Assembly (NCBI GenBank): GCA_050250135.1
Contig: JBFWPF010000030.1
Span: forward strand, 1 to 25,599
DNA length: 25,599 nucleotides
Origin: JBFWPF01 sp050250135
GTDB lineage: Bacteria; Chlamydiota; Chlamydiia; Chlamydiales; JAFEGQ01
Reading direction: 5' to 3'
Shown here piece after piece: positions 8,097 through 15,066 of the stretch. The notes under the pieces are model-generated. The model did no database searches, was not told the DNA's origin, and saw only the letters and a program-made list of their open reading frames with translations. A program made the translations under genes and the position numbers. Each line of letters starts with the position of its first letter. The stretch's first letter is position 1.

Positions 8097-9065
8097 TTAG
8101 CGGATAGTTCTTTGCGCCCATTTCAAGAGGGAGCGCAGCCTCTCGGTGCTGACAATGGCCACTACAATGATCCCCAAGCCTGCGGCCAACAGGAGCCAGG
8201 GGTAGGAGCGGGAGGGGGGTGGGGTGGGATTGAGCCGCTTGTGGAGCTCATCTCGCTCCCCCTTGACCACCTTTGGATCACCTACTCTAAAACTGGTGCT
8301 AACCAAAATGTTGTCGGGGTTACACCGCTCATCCAACCTTTTCGAAAGGGCATCATAGAGGCTCTTCAGGGAGCCCTCTTCATTGGCCAGTTCCTTGGCG
8401 ACCGCCTCCTTTAGGCTCTCTATCTGTTGGTCGAGGAGCTCGGCCGGCTTTACCCCATTCTCCTCTGTGCTCCACACCATCTTCTGAAAGGAGGTTATCG
8501 CTGTTGACACCCCCTCTAGAGGATCCTTCCACTCCCGATACTCCAACCACTTATCGAGATCGTCCAAGGTGGTTTGGGTCAACTCACCCACTTTCTCCTG
8601 AGGAAAGGTCCAAAGCGACCCCTCTTGTTGTGGTTTTGTCGTGGGCAAATCCTTCAGGGAAGAGGTTGGCGTATGGGAAAAGCTAGTGCTTAGATCAGTA
8701 GGTTTGCCCAACTGACCAAGAGTGGTCGACAGCTCCTCATCGGTTGCCTGTTTAAGCGCCGCCACGTCGGGTTGCTTTTCTTGTTCAGGAAGAACTGGTC
8801 TATCCTCATGATTCACTACCTTGCCATAGGCACTCTCTAATGCTGTTCCAAGCTCCCCCAGTAAGGTCGCTGCATCGAAAGCCGTCACCGCTTCGGTAAG
8901 GTCTTTGGCGGTGAGGGGCTGATAGCTCCCCTGCTGCGTCGGCTTTGCGAGTAACTTGCCCAACTCTTCCACCGCAGTAACTAGATCCTTAGTGCCGGTC
9001 TGCTGGGTACGCAGCTGAACCATCAGCGCCCAGTCTTCTCGTAAGGTGCTCTGAACTTCAGACAT
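8097..9065 (-). CDS. Unknown tail-anchored protein, first gene of a two-gene operon
   Basis: This 322-residue protein is largely acidic and Leu/Gln/Thr-rich with long helical stretches and a low-complexity Ser/Thr/Pro section (about 120-150). It ends in a Pro-rich linker (NPTPPPSRSYP), one hydrophobic helix (WLLLAAGLGIIVVAIVS, about 290-306) and a basic tail. A single C-terminal helix implies insertion after translation with the bulk on the cytosolic side or, if secreted, in a host membrane. AAAAGGAG precedes ATG 9065 at good distance. I recognise no domain. Together with its operon partner it forms a pair of anchored proteins of unknown role. Confidence 0.75.
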   Translation of the reverse strand: MSEVQSTLREDWALMVQLRTQQTGTKDLVTAVEELGKLLAKPTQQGSYQPLTAKDLTEAVTAFDAATLLGELGTALESAYGKVVNHEDRPVLPEQEKQPDVAALKQATDEELSTTLGQLGKPTDLSTSFSHTPTSSLKDLPTTKPQQEGSLWTFPQEKVGELTQTTLDDLDKWLEYREWKDPLEGVSTAITSFQKMVWSTEENGVKPAELLDQQIESLKEAVAKELANEEGSLKSLYDALSKRLDERCNPDNILVSTSFRVGDPKVVKGERDELHKRLNPTPPPSRSYPWLLLAAGLGIIVVAIVSTERLRSLLKWAQRTIR

Positions 9066-9217
9066 CGAGGGACTCCTTTTAAAATTTAAAGATTTTTCTC
9101 AACTAATTGGCCACCATTGAAATTTGGAGCGGGAATTTCGGGCAACAAAATTCATCTTTTTTTAACGAACCCCACGCAGAGAGGTAAAATAAAGGCGAAA
9201 GTAAATTATTTTTTAAA

Positions 9218-9248
9218 TTGTAAAAAAAATAGAGCTATGTCGTATATT
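9218..9248 (+). promoter_or_regulatory. Weak candidate promoter in an AT-rich divergent region
   Basis: The 212-base region between the divergent genes (9066-9277) is much more AT-rich than its surroundings. On the plus strand TTGTAA (9218-9223) and TATATT (9243-9248) lie 19 bases apart, slightly long for sigma70. They are the best pair I see for the gene at 9278. The minus-strand operon must also start here, but I could not choose a convincing pair for it. Confidence 0.35.
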
Positions 9249-9277
9249 AGTCTTCACAATTTATTTGGGATAAAGAG

Positions 9278-10123
9278 ATGAATGCCCTACAAAGTTCATG
9301 GGAGATGACTAAAACGGTCCTCAATTTGCCCGTACGGGCCCTAGATTGGACCCTTGCCACTCGGCCTGTTAGGGGCGCCTATTGGGCGATTAAGGCCTAC
9401 GTCATCTACGAGCTCTGGGAGAGCGCGGTTGCTCAGACTTTGGTCGTCGACACCTGCCGCCATGGGGCACGCGACCTCCATACGGCCTACCTGATCTGGT
9501 GTACGGGGTTGCTACCGGAAAAGTGCTCTTGTCAGTGCGAGGAGGGGGTCCCCTTTGTCTACCTGTGGAGAGACAGTCGGCTAGCAACGGATGATGTGGT
9601 GGTTAGGTTCGGCGGACCTCTCTGTTATGCGAACGGCAATCCCTTGGGTGTCCTCCGGTTTCACTTCCGCCCGAACGAGAAGAGTTACAATGAGTACTGG
9701 GATGCGAGCAAAAAGGATCACGACCAAGACTACCCCGGTTTCTATTACAACGACCGAATTTCGGGAACAACCCTCCGATGCCCCGAGAACGTCCCTCCCA
9801 GCCATATCGGGATGATCGGGGCCCTAAGGGCAGGGGTGAACAAGGGATGGGCCAAGCGGATCAGCTACAACCCTCAGCGATTTCGGCAGGGTCTTTTGCA
9901 GGGGGCCCTGGCGCTCTACTTCACGGGGGGACTTTTTGGCCTCTCTCCCTCGGTTCCCGAGTGGATCTCCAACTCCCGGCTAGCCGTGTGGGGAGATAAG
10001 ATCGCCGAGTTTCGGATGATCAGCTGGCCGACCGGGCTAGCCGGGAAGCTCTACAGCTACCGGATTGTCCGCTGGCCCATCCAGCTAGCGGTTGCCTATG
10101 CCATCTGGCAGACGGCTCGCTAG
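9278..10123 (+). CDS. Unknown protein with hydrophobic segments and a cysteine cluster
   Basis: This 281-residue protein has a moderately hydrophobic N-terminal stretch (AYWAIKAYVIYELW) and a Cys-rich motif CSCQCEEG near 83-90. A central soluble part carries many aromatic and charged residues. Two hydrophobic segments lie near the C terminus (about 205-223 and 266-278). The repeated pattern RxVRGAYW / RIVRWPIQLA near both ends is noticeable. I recognise no family. It is divergent from the two unknown anchored genes at 6702-9065 and shares their AT-rich intergenic region. Its stop codon TAG is the end of the left 8-bp direct repeat flanking the palindromic element directly downstream. Confidence 0.7.
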   Translation: MNALQSSWEMTKTVLNLPVRALDWTLATRPVRGAYWAIKAYVIYELWESAVAQTLVVDTCRHGARDLHTAYLIWCTGLLPEKCSCQCEEGVPFVYLWRDSRLATDDVVVRFGGPLCYANGNPLGVLRFHFRPNEKSYNEYWDASKKDHDQDYPGFYYNDRISGTTLRCPENVPPSHIGMIGALRAGVNKGWAKRISYNPQRFRQGLLQGALALYFTGGLFGLSPSVPEWISNSRLAVWGDKIAEFRMISWPTGLAGKLYSYRIVRWPIQLAVAYAIWQTAR

Positions 10124-10284
10124 GTACGTGTTCACGAGGGGGAGGTCCCCTCGCTAGGGAGCGCGGGTTGCAAAGATCTCAGCTTAAAGGAGGAGCTCAT
10201 AGCCATAGCTATGGGCGACGACTGCAAGCTGAGAGATTTGTGACCCCCGCCCCTGGAGAGGGGGCTACCCCCGTGAACATGTAC
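10124..10284. mobile_element. Palindromic element A (161 bp) with 8-bp target-site duplication
   Basis: The element starts GTACGTGTTCACG and ends CGTGAACATGTAC. Most of its length pairs with itself: outer arms, a middle arm ATCTCAGCTT / AAGCTGAGAGAT, and a tip hairpin CATAGC-CATA-GCTATG. Just below the tip, GAGGA (10190-10194) faces GACGA (10217-10221). The perfect direct repeat CTCGCTAG flanks it (10116-10123 and 10285-10292), the usual footprint of insertion. No protein is encoded, so any mobility would need enzymes supplied elsewhere. The left repeat copy contains the stop codon of the preceding gene. Confidence 0.7.
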
Positions 10285-10331
10285 CTCGCTAGCCATTTTC
10301 CCTAATCCTCTCGTGGGGTAGACTGGGGCTG

Positions 10332-11942
10332 ATGTTTTCAGAGCCCGACTACCACCATCAGGAGGATTTCCAGGTCCGCAAGGGAAAGCTTGCGAAGATC
10401 CGGGAAATGGGGATCGACCCCTATCCTCCGAAATTTGCCCCCACCCACCATGCCGCTCCCCTCTTGCACCATTATGAGGGGGAAGCGGTAGGCGACAGCG
10501 AGGCTGCAGCCGAGGGAAAAACGGCTGAGGTGGCGGTGGCTGGGCGACTCGTCCTCTTTAGGGCGATGGGGAAAAATGCCTTCGGGCAGCTCCAAGATGG
10601 CACAGGCCGCCTCCAAGTGATGTTCAACCGGGAAGGGACACAAGTTGTCGGCTTTGAGGCCGGAGAGGAGTATGCCACACCGCTCAAGTTCATCGAAAAG
10701 CTGGTCGATCTGGGGGACTTTCTCGGAGTAGAGGGGCACCTCTTCCGGACCGGAAAGGGGGAGCTAACCCTGTTTGTGAAGCGGTGCCACCTGCTCGCAA
10801 AGTCGCTCCTCCCCTTGCCCGACAAGCACAGCGGAATCGTCGATAAGGAGGTGCGCTACCGGAAGCGGTGGCTCGACCTGATCAGCCACTCCGATGTGGT
10901 CACCACCTTCAAGACCCGCAGCCGAATCGTGAGCCTGCTGCGCCACTCGCTAGAAGAGCTCGGCTTTATGGAGGTGGAGACCCCCATTCTGCAGAGCATC
11001 TATGGGGGCGCGGCGGCCAAGCCCTTTGTCACCCACCTCAATGCCCTCAAGCACGACATGTTCCTCCGGATCTCCCTTGAGATCCCGCTGAAAAAGCTGA
11101 TTGTGGGGGGGATGGAGCGGATCTTTGAGATCGGGAAGGTCTTCCGCAACGAGGGGATCGACAAGACCCACAACCCCGAATTCACCCTGGTCGAGGCCTA
11201 TGCCGCCTATTGGGACTACCGGGATGTGATGGTCTTTATGGAGCGGCTCTGCGAGCGGATTGCCCGGGAGCTCTTTGGGGAGCCAAGAGTACGCTACACC
11301 TCGGGAGATGAGGAGATCGTGCTCGACTTTACCGCCCCTTGGAAGCGGCTGACGATGAAGGAGGCGATCGGGGAGTATGCCGGCATTGAGGTCGACCGGT
11401 GCTCCGATGATGAGATGAGGGCGATTTTGAAAGCGAAGACGCCGATCGACCCCGATGCCATTGAGCTGGCCTCACGGGGTGTGCTGATCAGCTTTCTGTT
11501 TGAGGAGCTGGCCGAGCCCCACCTGATCCAGCCCCACCACATCCTCGACCACCCAATCGAGACAACCCCCCTCTGCAAGCCCCACCGGGATCCCAAACTG
11601 CGGGAGGAGGGGCTGATCGAGCGGTTTGAGAGCTTCATACTCGGCAAGGAGATCTGCAACGCCTACTCGGAGCTCAACGATCCGGTCAAACAGCGGGAGC
11701 TTTTGATCGAGCAGGCGATGAGGCGGGATGCAGGTGATGAGGAGGCGAATCCCTTAGACGAGGAATTTATTGAAGCGATCTGCCAGGGGATGCCCCCGAC
11801 CGGGGGGTGGGGGATGGGGGTCGACCGGCTCGTGATGCTCCTGACCGGGGCGGTCTCGATCCGGGATGTCCTCTACTTCCCCATGATGCGCTCCGAGGTG
11901 CCGACCGAAGAGGGGGAGCAAAATCCACTCGAGAAGCCTTGA
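10332..11942 (+). CDS. lysS: Lysyl-tRNA synthetase, class II
   Basis: This 536-residue enzyme charges tRNA-Lys with lysine. An N-terminal OB-fold anticodon-binding domain (AVAGRLVLFRAMGKNAFGQLQDG) is followed by the class II catalytic core: KRWLDLI, motif 2 as FRNEGIDKTHNPEFTLVEAY (Arg272), and motif 3 as GMPPTGGWGMGVDRLVMLL (Arg499) with the ending SIRDVLYFPMMR. Length is close to chlamydial LysS. Chlamydia also keeps lysS close to dsbH and priA. Start ATG 10332 gives a normal N terminus, although only a weak GGGG precedes it. The gene begins 40 bases after the right direct repeat of palindromic element A. Confidence 0.97.
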   Translation: MFSEPDYHHQEDFQVRKGKLAKIREMGIDPYPPKFAPTHHAAPLLHHYEGEAVGDSEAAAEGKTAEVAVAGRLVLFRAMGKNAFGQLQDGTGRLQVMFNREGTQVVGFEAGEEYATPLKFIEKLVDLGDFLGVEGHLFRTGKGELTLFVKRCHLLAKSLLPLPDKHSGIVDKEVRYRKRWLDLISHSDVVTTFKTRSRIVSLLRHSLEELGFMEVETPILQSIYGGAAAKPFVTHLNALKHDMFLRISLEIPLKKLIVGGMERIFEIGKVFRNEGIDKTHNPEFTLVEAYAAYWDYRDVMVFMERLCERIARELFGEPRVRYTSGDEEIVLDFTAPWKRLTMKEAIGEYAGIEVDRCSDDEMRAILKAKTPIDPDAIELASRGVLISFLFEELAEPHLIQPHHILDHPIETTPLCKPHRDPKLREEGLIERFESFILGKEICNAYSELNDPVKQRELLIEQAMRRDAGDEEANPLDEEFIEAICQGMPPTGGWGMGVDRLVMLLTGAVSIRDVLYFPMMRSEVPTEEGEQNPLEKP

Positions 11943-12000
11943 TGAAAATGGGAAGGGGTATTACCCTAGGTCTTCTCCATAGATAGCTATAGGATTTCTT

Positions 12001-12138
12001 GTGAAACGGACCTATCAACCCAGCAAGCGCCGCCGGAAGACCACCCATGGATTTCGGGCCCGGATGGCCACCCCAGGGGGGCGGAAAGTGCTCAACCGCC
12101 GCCGGCGTCATGGCCGCAAGCAGCTCTGCATTTCCTAA
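12001..12138 (+). CDS. rpmH: 50S ribosomal protein L34
   Basis: This 45-residue protein starts MKRTYQPSKRRRKTTHGFRA and continues with the highly basic RMATPGGRKVLNRRRRHGR pattern, diagnostic for L34 of the large ribosomal subunit. The start codon is GTG 12001 with AGGA six bases upstream. The gene is too short to stand out as an open frame but the match is complete. It lies 58 bases after lysS and overlaps rnpA by 29 bases in another frame. Confidence 0.97.
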   Translation: MKRTYQPSKRRRKTTHGFRARMATPGGRKVLNRRRRHGRKQLCIS

Positions 12139-12442
12139 AGAGAAACGGCTTCTCACGGGTCGCGACTTCAAAGCGGTTCGTAAAGGAAAATCATTAGTTG
12201 GCAAAACGCTGATTTTAGAGGTTGTGCCCTCGGCAGCAGGGGGGTCCCGCCTGGGCCTTGCGGTCTCGAAGCGGTATGGGAAGGCCTGCAAGCGCAACCG
12301 ATTTAAGCGCCTTTGCCGGGAGGCCTTCCGCCACCTCTCTCTCCCCTCCCCTCTCGACATCGTGGTCCGCCCCCGTCATCTGGCCGATGGGGTAACTGCT
12401 AGCGTGGTAGCCGAAGAGATGGAGCGCTTGCTAAAAAGTTAA
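12110..12442 (+). CDS. rnpA: Ribonuclease P protein component
   Basis: This 110-residue basic protein contains FPKEKRLLTGRDFKAVRKG at the N terminus and the RNase P signature KRYGKACKRNRFKRLCREAFR. It assists the catalytic RNA in 5'-end maturation of tRNA precursors. ATG 12110 lies inside rpmH, so the genes overlap by 29 bases. No Shine-Dalgarno precedes it, implying coupling to rpmH translation. The frame stays open further back into rpmH (ATG 12047), so a longer N terminus resembling the overlap described in Thermus is formally possible. I prefer 12110 because it gives the conventional N terminus. Confidence 0.93.
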   Translation: MAASSSAFPKEKRLLTGRDFKAVRKGKSLVGKTLILEVVPSAAGGSRLGLAVSKRYGKACKRNRFKRLCREAFRHLSLPSPLDIVVRPRHLADGVTASVVAEEMERLLKS

Positions 12443-12464
12443 GGGCCACATTATCTAATGGCCC

Positions 12465-13859
12465 ATGCCGCCGCAACCAAGACAGGGTCTGCTCGCTCAG
12501 CCGCTATTTGTCTATGCTATCGCTGCCCTTGCCAGCATTGGGGGCTTCCTGTTTGGTTACGATACGGGGGTGATTTCGGGGGCGATCCTCTTTATCAAAA
12601 AGGAGCTGGCCCTGACCACCTTTCAGCAGGAGCTGGTGATCGCGATCCTTCTCCTATTCGCGGCGATCGCGGCTCCCTTTGCCGGCCTCCTTGCCGACCG
12701 GTATGGGAGGAGGAAGATCATCTTGGTAGCCGCTCTCCTTTTTGCGGTGGGAGCGGTGATGATGGCACTGGCACCGGGCCTGCAACTCCTCTTGTGGGCA
12801 CGGGTGGTGGTGGGCCTATCGATTGGGGTGGCCTCGCTGACGGTCCCCCTCTACGTCTCCGAGCTCTCTCCCCCAACGGTGCGGGGCTTTTGTGTCTCGA
12901 TGAACCAGCTGATGATCACCATTGGGATTGTCGCGGCATACGGCGTCGATCTGGCCCTCTCCCCTTCGGGCAACTGGCGGCTGATGCTGGGCCTTTCGCT
13001 GATTCCAGCGGTTGTGTTGTTTGTGGCAATGCTCTTTTTGCCCGAGACCCCCCGCTGGCTGCTGAGCCGGGGGAGGGAGCAGCAGGCGCGCAAAATCCTG
13101 CTCCGGATGGGCAATACGACGCCTCAGGTAGAGGGGATTTGCCAGCAAATTCTCCTGAACCTCCACCGGCAAGCGGGAGGGCTCAAGGAGCTCCTCGACC
13201 CCAACCTGCGGATCCCCCTCATCGTCGGCATGCTCTTGGCCCTCTTCCAGCAGATCACCGGGATCAACACGGTGATCTACTACGCACCGACGATCTTCCA
13301 GTTTGCCGGCATAGAGTCCGATCGGGCCGCCATCTTGGCCACCTTTGGAGTCGGGGTAGTCAACGTCGTGATGACGATTGTCTCCCTCTACCTCCTCGAC
13401 CGGGTCGGGCGCAAGCCGCTCCTGATTGGGGGGATTTTGGCGATGATTGTGGGGCTGTTTTGTCTCGGCTTGGGGTGGCTACTGCCGGGCCTTGCAATGG
13501 CGAGGGCCTACCTGGCGATCGGGAGCCTCATGGTCTATATCGCCGGCTTTGCGATTGGCCTTGGGACCGTGGCGTGGCTCTTTATCTCGGAGATCTACCC
13601 GCTGCGGGTGCGAGGGGTTGCGATGAGCTGCGGCGTCTTTATGAACTGGATCGCCAACTTTGCGGTCGCGATCACCTTCCTGACCCTTGTTGGGTATGTG
13701 GGCGAGGCGGCGACCTTCTGGTTCTATGCCGGCGTTGGGGTCTGCAACCTGATCTTTGTGATCTTCTTTATTCCTGAGACCAAGCAGAAGACGCTCGAGC
13801 AGATCGAGGCCTTTTGGCTAAAGGGCAAGGCCCACCTCGTCGAACCCAAAATACAGTAG
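12465..13859 (+). CDS. MFS sugar transporter (sugar-proton symporter type)
   Basis: This 464-residue protein has twelve predicted membrane helices and the sugar porter signatures: GGFLFGYDTGVISGA in helix 1, DRYGRRK after helix 2, PETPRWLLSRGR before the central loop, QQITGINTVIYYAPTIF in helix 7, DRVGRKP, and PETKQKTLEQIE at the end. It resembles XylE, GalP and AraE, which import free hexoses or pentoses with protons. The exact sugar cannot be read from sequence. Pathogenic Chlamydia rely mainly on a sugar-phosphate antiporter, so a free-sugar importer is a metabolic difference. ATG 12465 is chosen since the coding pattern starts there; a long overlapping frame from 12458 is a shadow. It converges with the protease gene, with only 4 bases between them. 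Confidence 0.93.
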   Translation: MPPQPRQGLLAQPLFVYAIAALASIGGFLFGYDTGVISGAILFIKKELALTTFQQELVIAILLLFAAIAAPFAGLLADRYGRRKIILVAALLFAVGAVMMALAPGLQLLLWARVVVGLSIGVASLTVPLYVSELSPPTVRGFCVSMNQLMITIGIVAAYGVDLALSPSGNWRLMLGLSLIPAVVLFVAMLFLPETPRWLLSRGREQQARKILLRMGNTTPQVEGICQQILLNLHRQAGGLKELLDPNLRIPLIVGMLLALFQQITGINTVIYYAPTIFQFAGIESDRAAILATFGVGVVNVVMTIVSLYLLDRVGRKPLLIGGILAMIVGLFCLGLGWLLPGLAMARAYLAIGSLMVYIAGFAIGLGTVAWLFISEIYPLRVRGVAMSCGVFMNWIANFAVAITFLTLVGYVGEAATFWFYAGVGVCNLIFVIFFIPETKQKTLEQIEAFWLKGKAHLVEPKIQ

Positions 13860-13863
13860 ATCC

Positions 13864-15054
13864 TTACTCTTCTGCCCAAGTGAGCCAATAGAACATAGCG
13901 GCGCTGAAGATCGGCAGCGAGGCACAAGCCAATTTCTCGAAACGAGTCCATTGTCGCGGAGGGTTTAGCTTTCGCAGTGCATTATCGGTTGCGTCCAATC
14001 CCTCTTGCACCTGGCGCTGCAAAAGCTCCAATCCCCTAAGCCTGTTCTCCAGCATTGCCTCTTGAATTCGGTTTGATTCTACTAGGCAGTGGTCAAAGGC
14101 ATAAAACTGTTTTTGCCAATGGGTGAGAAGCCCTACCCGATCAAAGCGCTCTTCCTGGGACAGTTCCCAGCTGGGTATCCATTTCTGGGTCAGCAGCTGA
14201 TCTATTCCAAGTCGCCTTAGGGATTCGAGAATCGCCGTAGCTGGAATACCTAATCCTGGCCCCGGACCCTCATTATCCCTATAGCGAGCATGAGCAAGGG
14301 CCCATAGCCGGATGTTCCCCTTCGCATCAAGGGCAAGCACTGGGCCGCCAGATGATCCCTCGTCGAGGCTAGAGGAATAGCAAACATGGTATTCCTCAGA
14401 CCAACGCTGGACCATAAGGCAGCTAATCGTTTTGCCTCGACTTCTTGGGTAGCCCACCTGGAAAAGGGGCTCGGACAACGGCTGGTCCTTGGGAGATCCA
14501 AGCCCTAAACTCTGAGCCAAGGATGACCAAAGGGAGACCTCCTCTTGATCAGGCCTTTCCAGACAAAACGGAATGAACTCGACTAGGTCTGAGGAAAAGG
14601 CCTTGTGCTGCCCGGTCTCAACGATAACGTAATCTTGCCAAAGGGCATTGGTGTTACCACTCCCAAAACTGACCAGGAAGCACCCTTTCGGATTGAAATT
14701 GAGGGTGATAGTCTTATTCTTTAGCGAGAAGACGGCCTTTGCGTGTTGAGCGTAATCGGACATACGCTTAATCCGCTGCAGAGGCCCCGCCTTTTCAAAA
14801 TCTACCGGCGCGCCGAAGGGATCCTCAAATACGTGGGCATTTGTCATAATAAGGCCCTTGCCAATCAGAAAGCCTGTTCCATGAGAAATGTAGGTATTCC
14901 AAAAACGGCCCGGTTCGTAGACATCGATGCGGCAAACCGCATTGACAATGGGCAGCAACTTCTCGATCGGAACAGGGAGGTTAGGCAACGACTTACCCTG
15001 ATAGAGGGTATCCTCTACTGAATGGCCCTGACACTTGTGCTGTGCAGTCTGCAT
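13864..15054 (-). CDS. Trypsin-like serine protease with C-terminal membrane segment
   Basis: This 396-residue protein has the catalytic pattern of chymotrypsin-fold peptidases. SHGTGFLIGKGLIMTNAHV supplies His74, QDYVIV supplies Asp141, and DEGSSGGPVLALD supplies Ser235 in G-x-S-G-G. After the protease domain comes a helical, probably coiled-coil region rich in Leu, Glu and Arg (about 320-365). The end has one hydrophobic helix (SLPIFSAAMFYWLTW). No Sec signal peptide is visible, so this is not a normal periplasmic DegP-type protein and no PDZ domain is present. AGGAAAAAG precedes ATG 15054. It lies 12 bases downstream of the LRR gene and is probably its operon partner. A host-directed role is inference. 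Confidence 0.82.
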   Translation of the reverse strand: MQTAQHKCQGHSVEDTLYQGKSLPNLPVPIEKLLPIVNAVCRIDVYEPGRFWNTYISHGTGFLIGKGLIMTNAHVFEDPFGAPVDFEKAGPLQRIKRMSDYAQHAKAVFSLKNKTITLNFNPKGCFLVSFGSGNTNALWQDYVIVETGQHKAFSSDLVEFIPFCLERPDQEEVSLWSSLAQSLGLGSPKDQPLSEPLFQVGYPRSRGKTISCLMVQRWSEEYHVCYSSSLDEGSSGGPVLALDAKGNIRLWALAHARYRDNEGPGPGLGIPATAILESLRRLGIDQLLTQKWIPSWELSQEERFDRVGLLTHWQKQFYAFDHCLVESNRIQEAMLENRLRGLELLQRQVQEGLDATDNALRKLNPPRQWTRFEKLACASLPIFSAAMFYWLTWAEE

Positions 15055-15066
15055 AGCTTTTTCCTG

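Noticed and set aside
11767..12360. 197-residue minus-strand frame across lysS, rpmH and rnpA
   Set aside because: Lies opposite three well-identified genes and shows only an Arg/Pro/Ser-rich shadow pattern.
12458..13777. Long 439-residue frame overlapping the sugar transporter
   Set aside because: Composition is Gly/Pro/Arg-rich without domain features; the overlapping frame is a complete 12-helix MFS protein. A GC-rich shadow.
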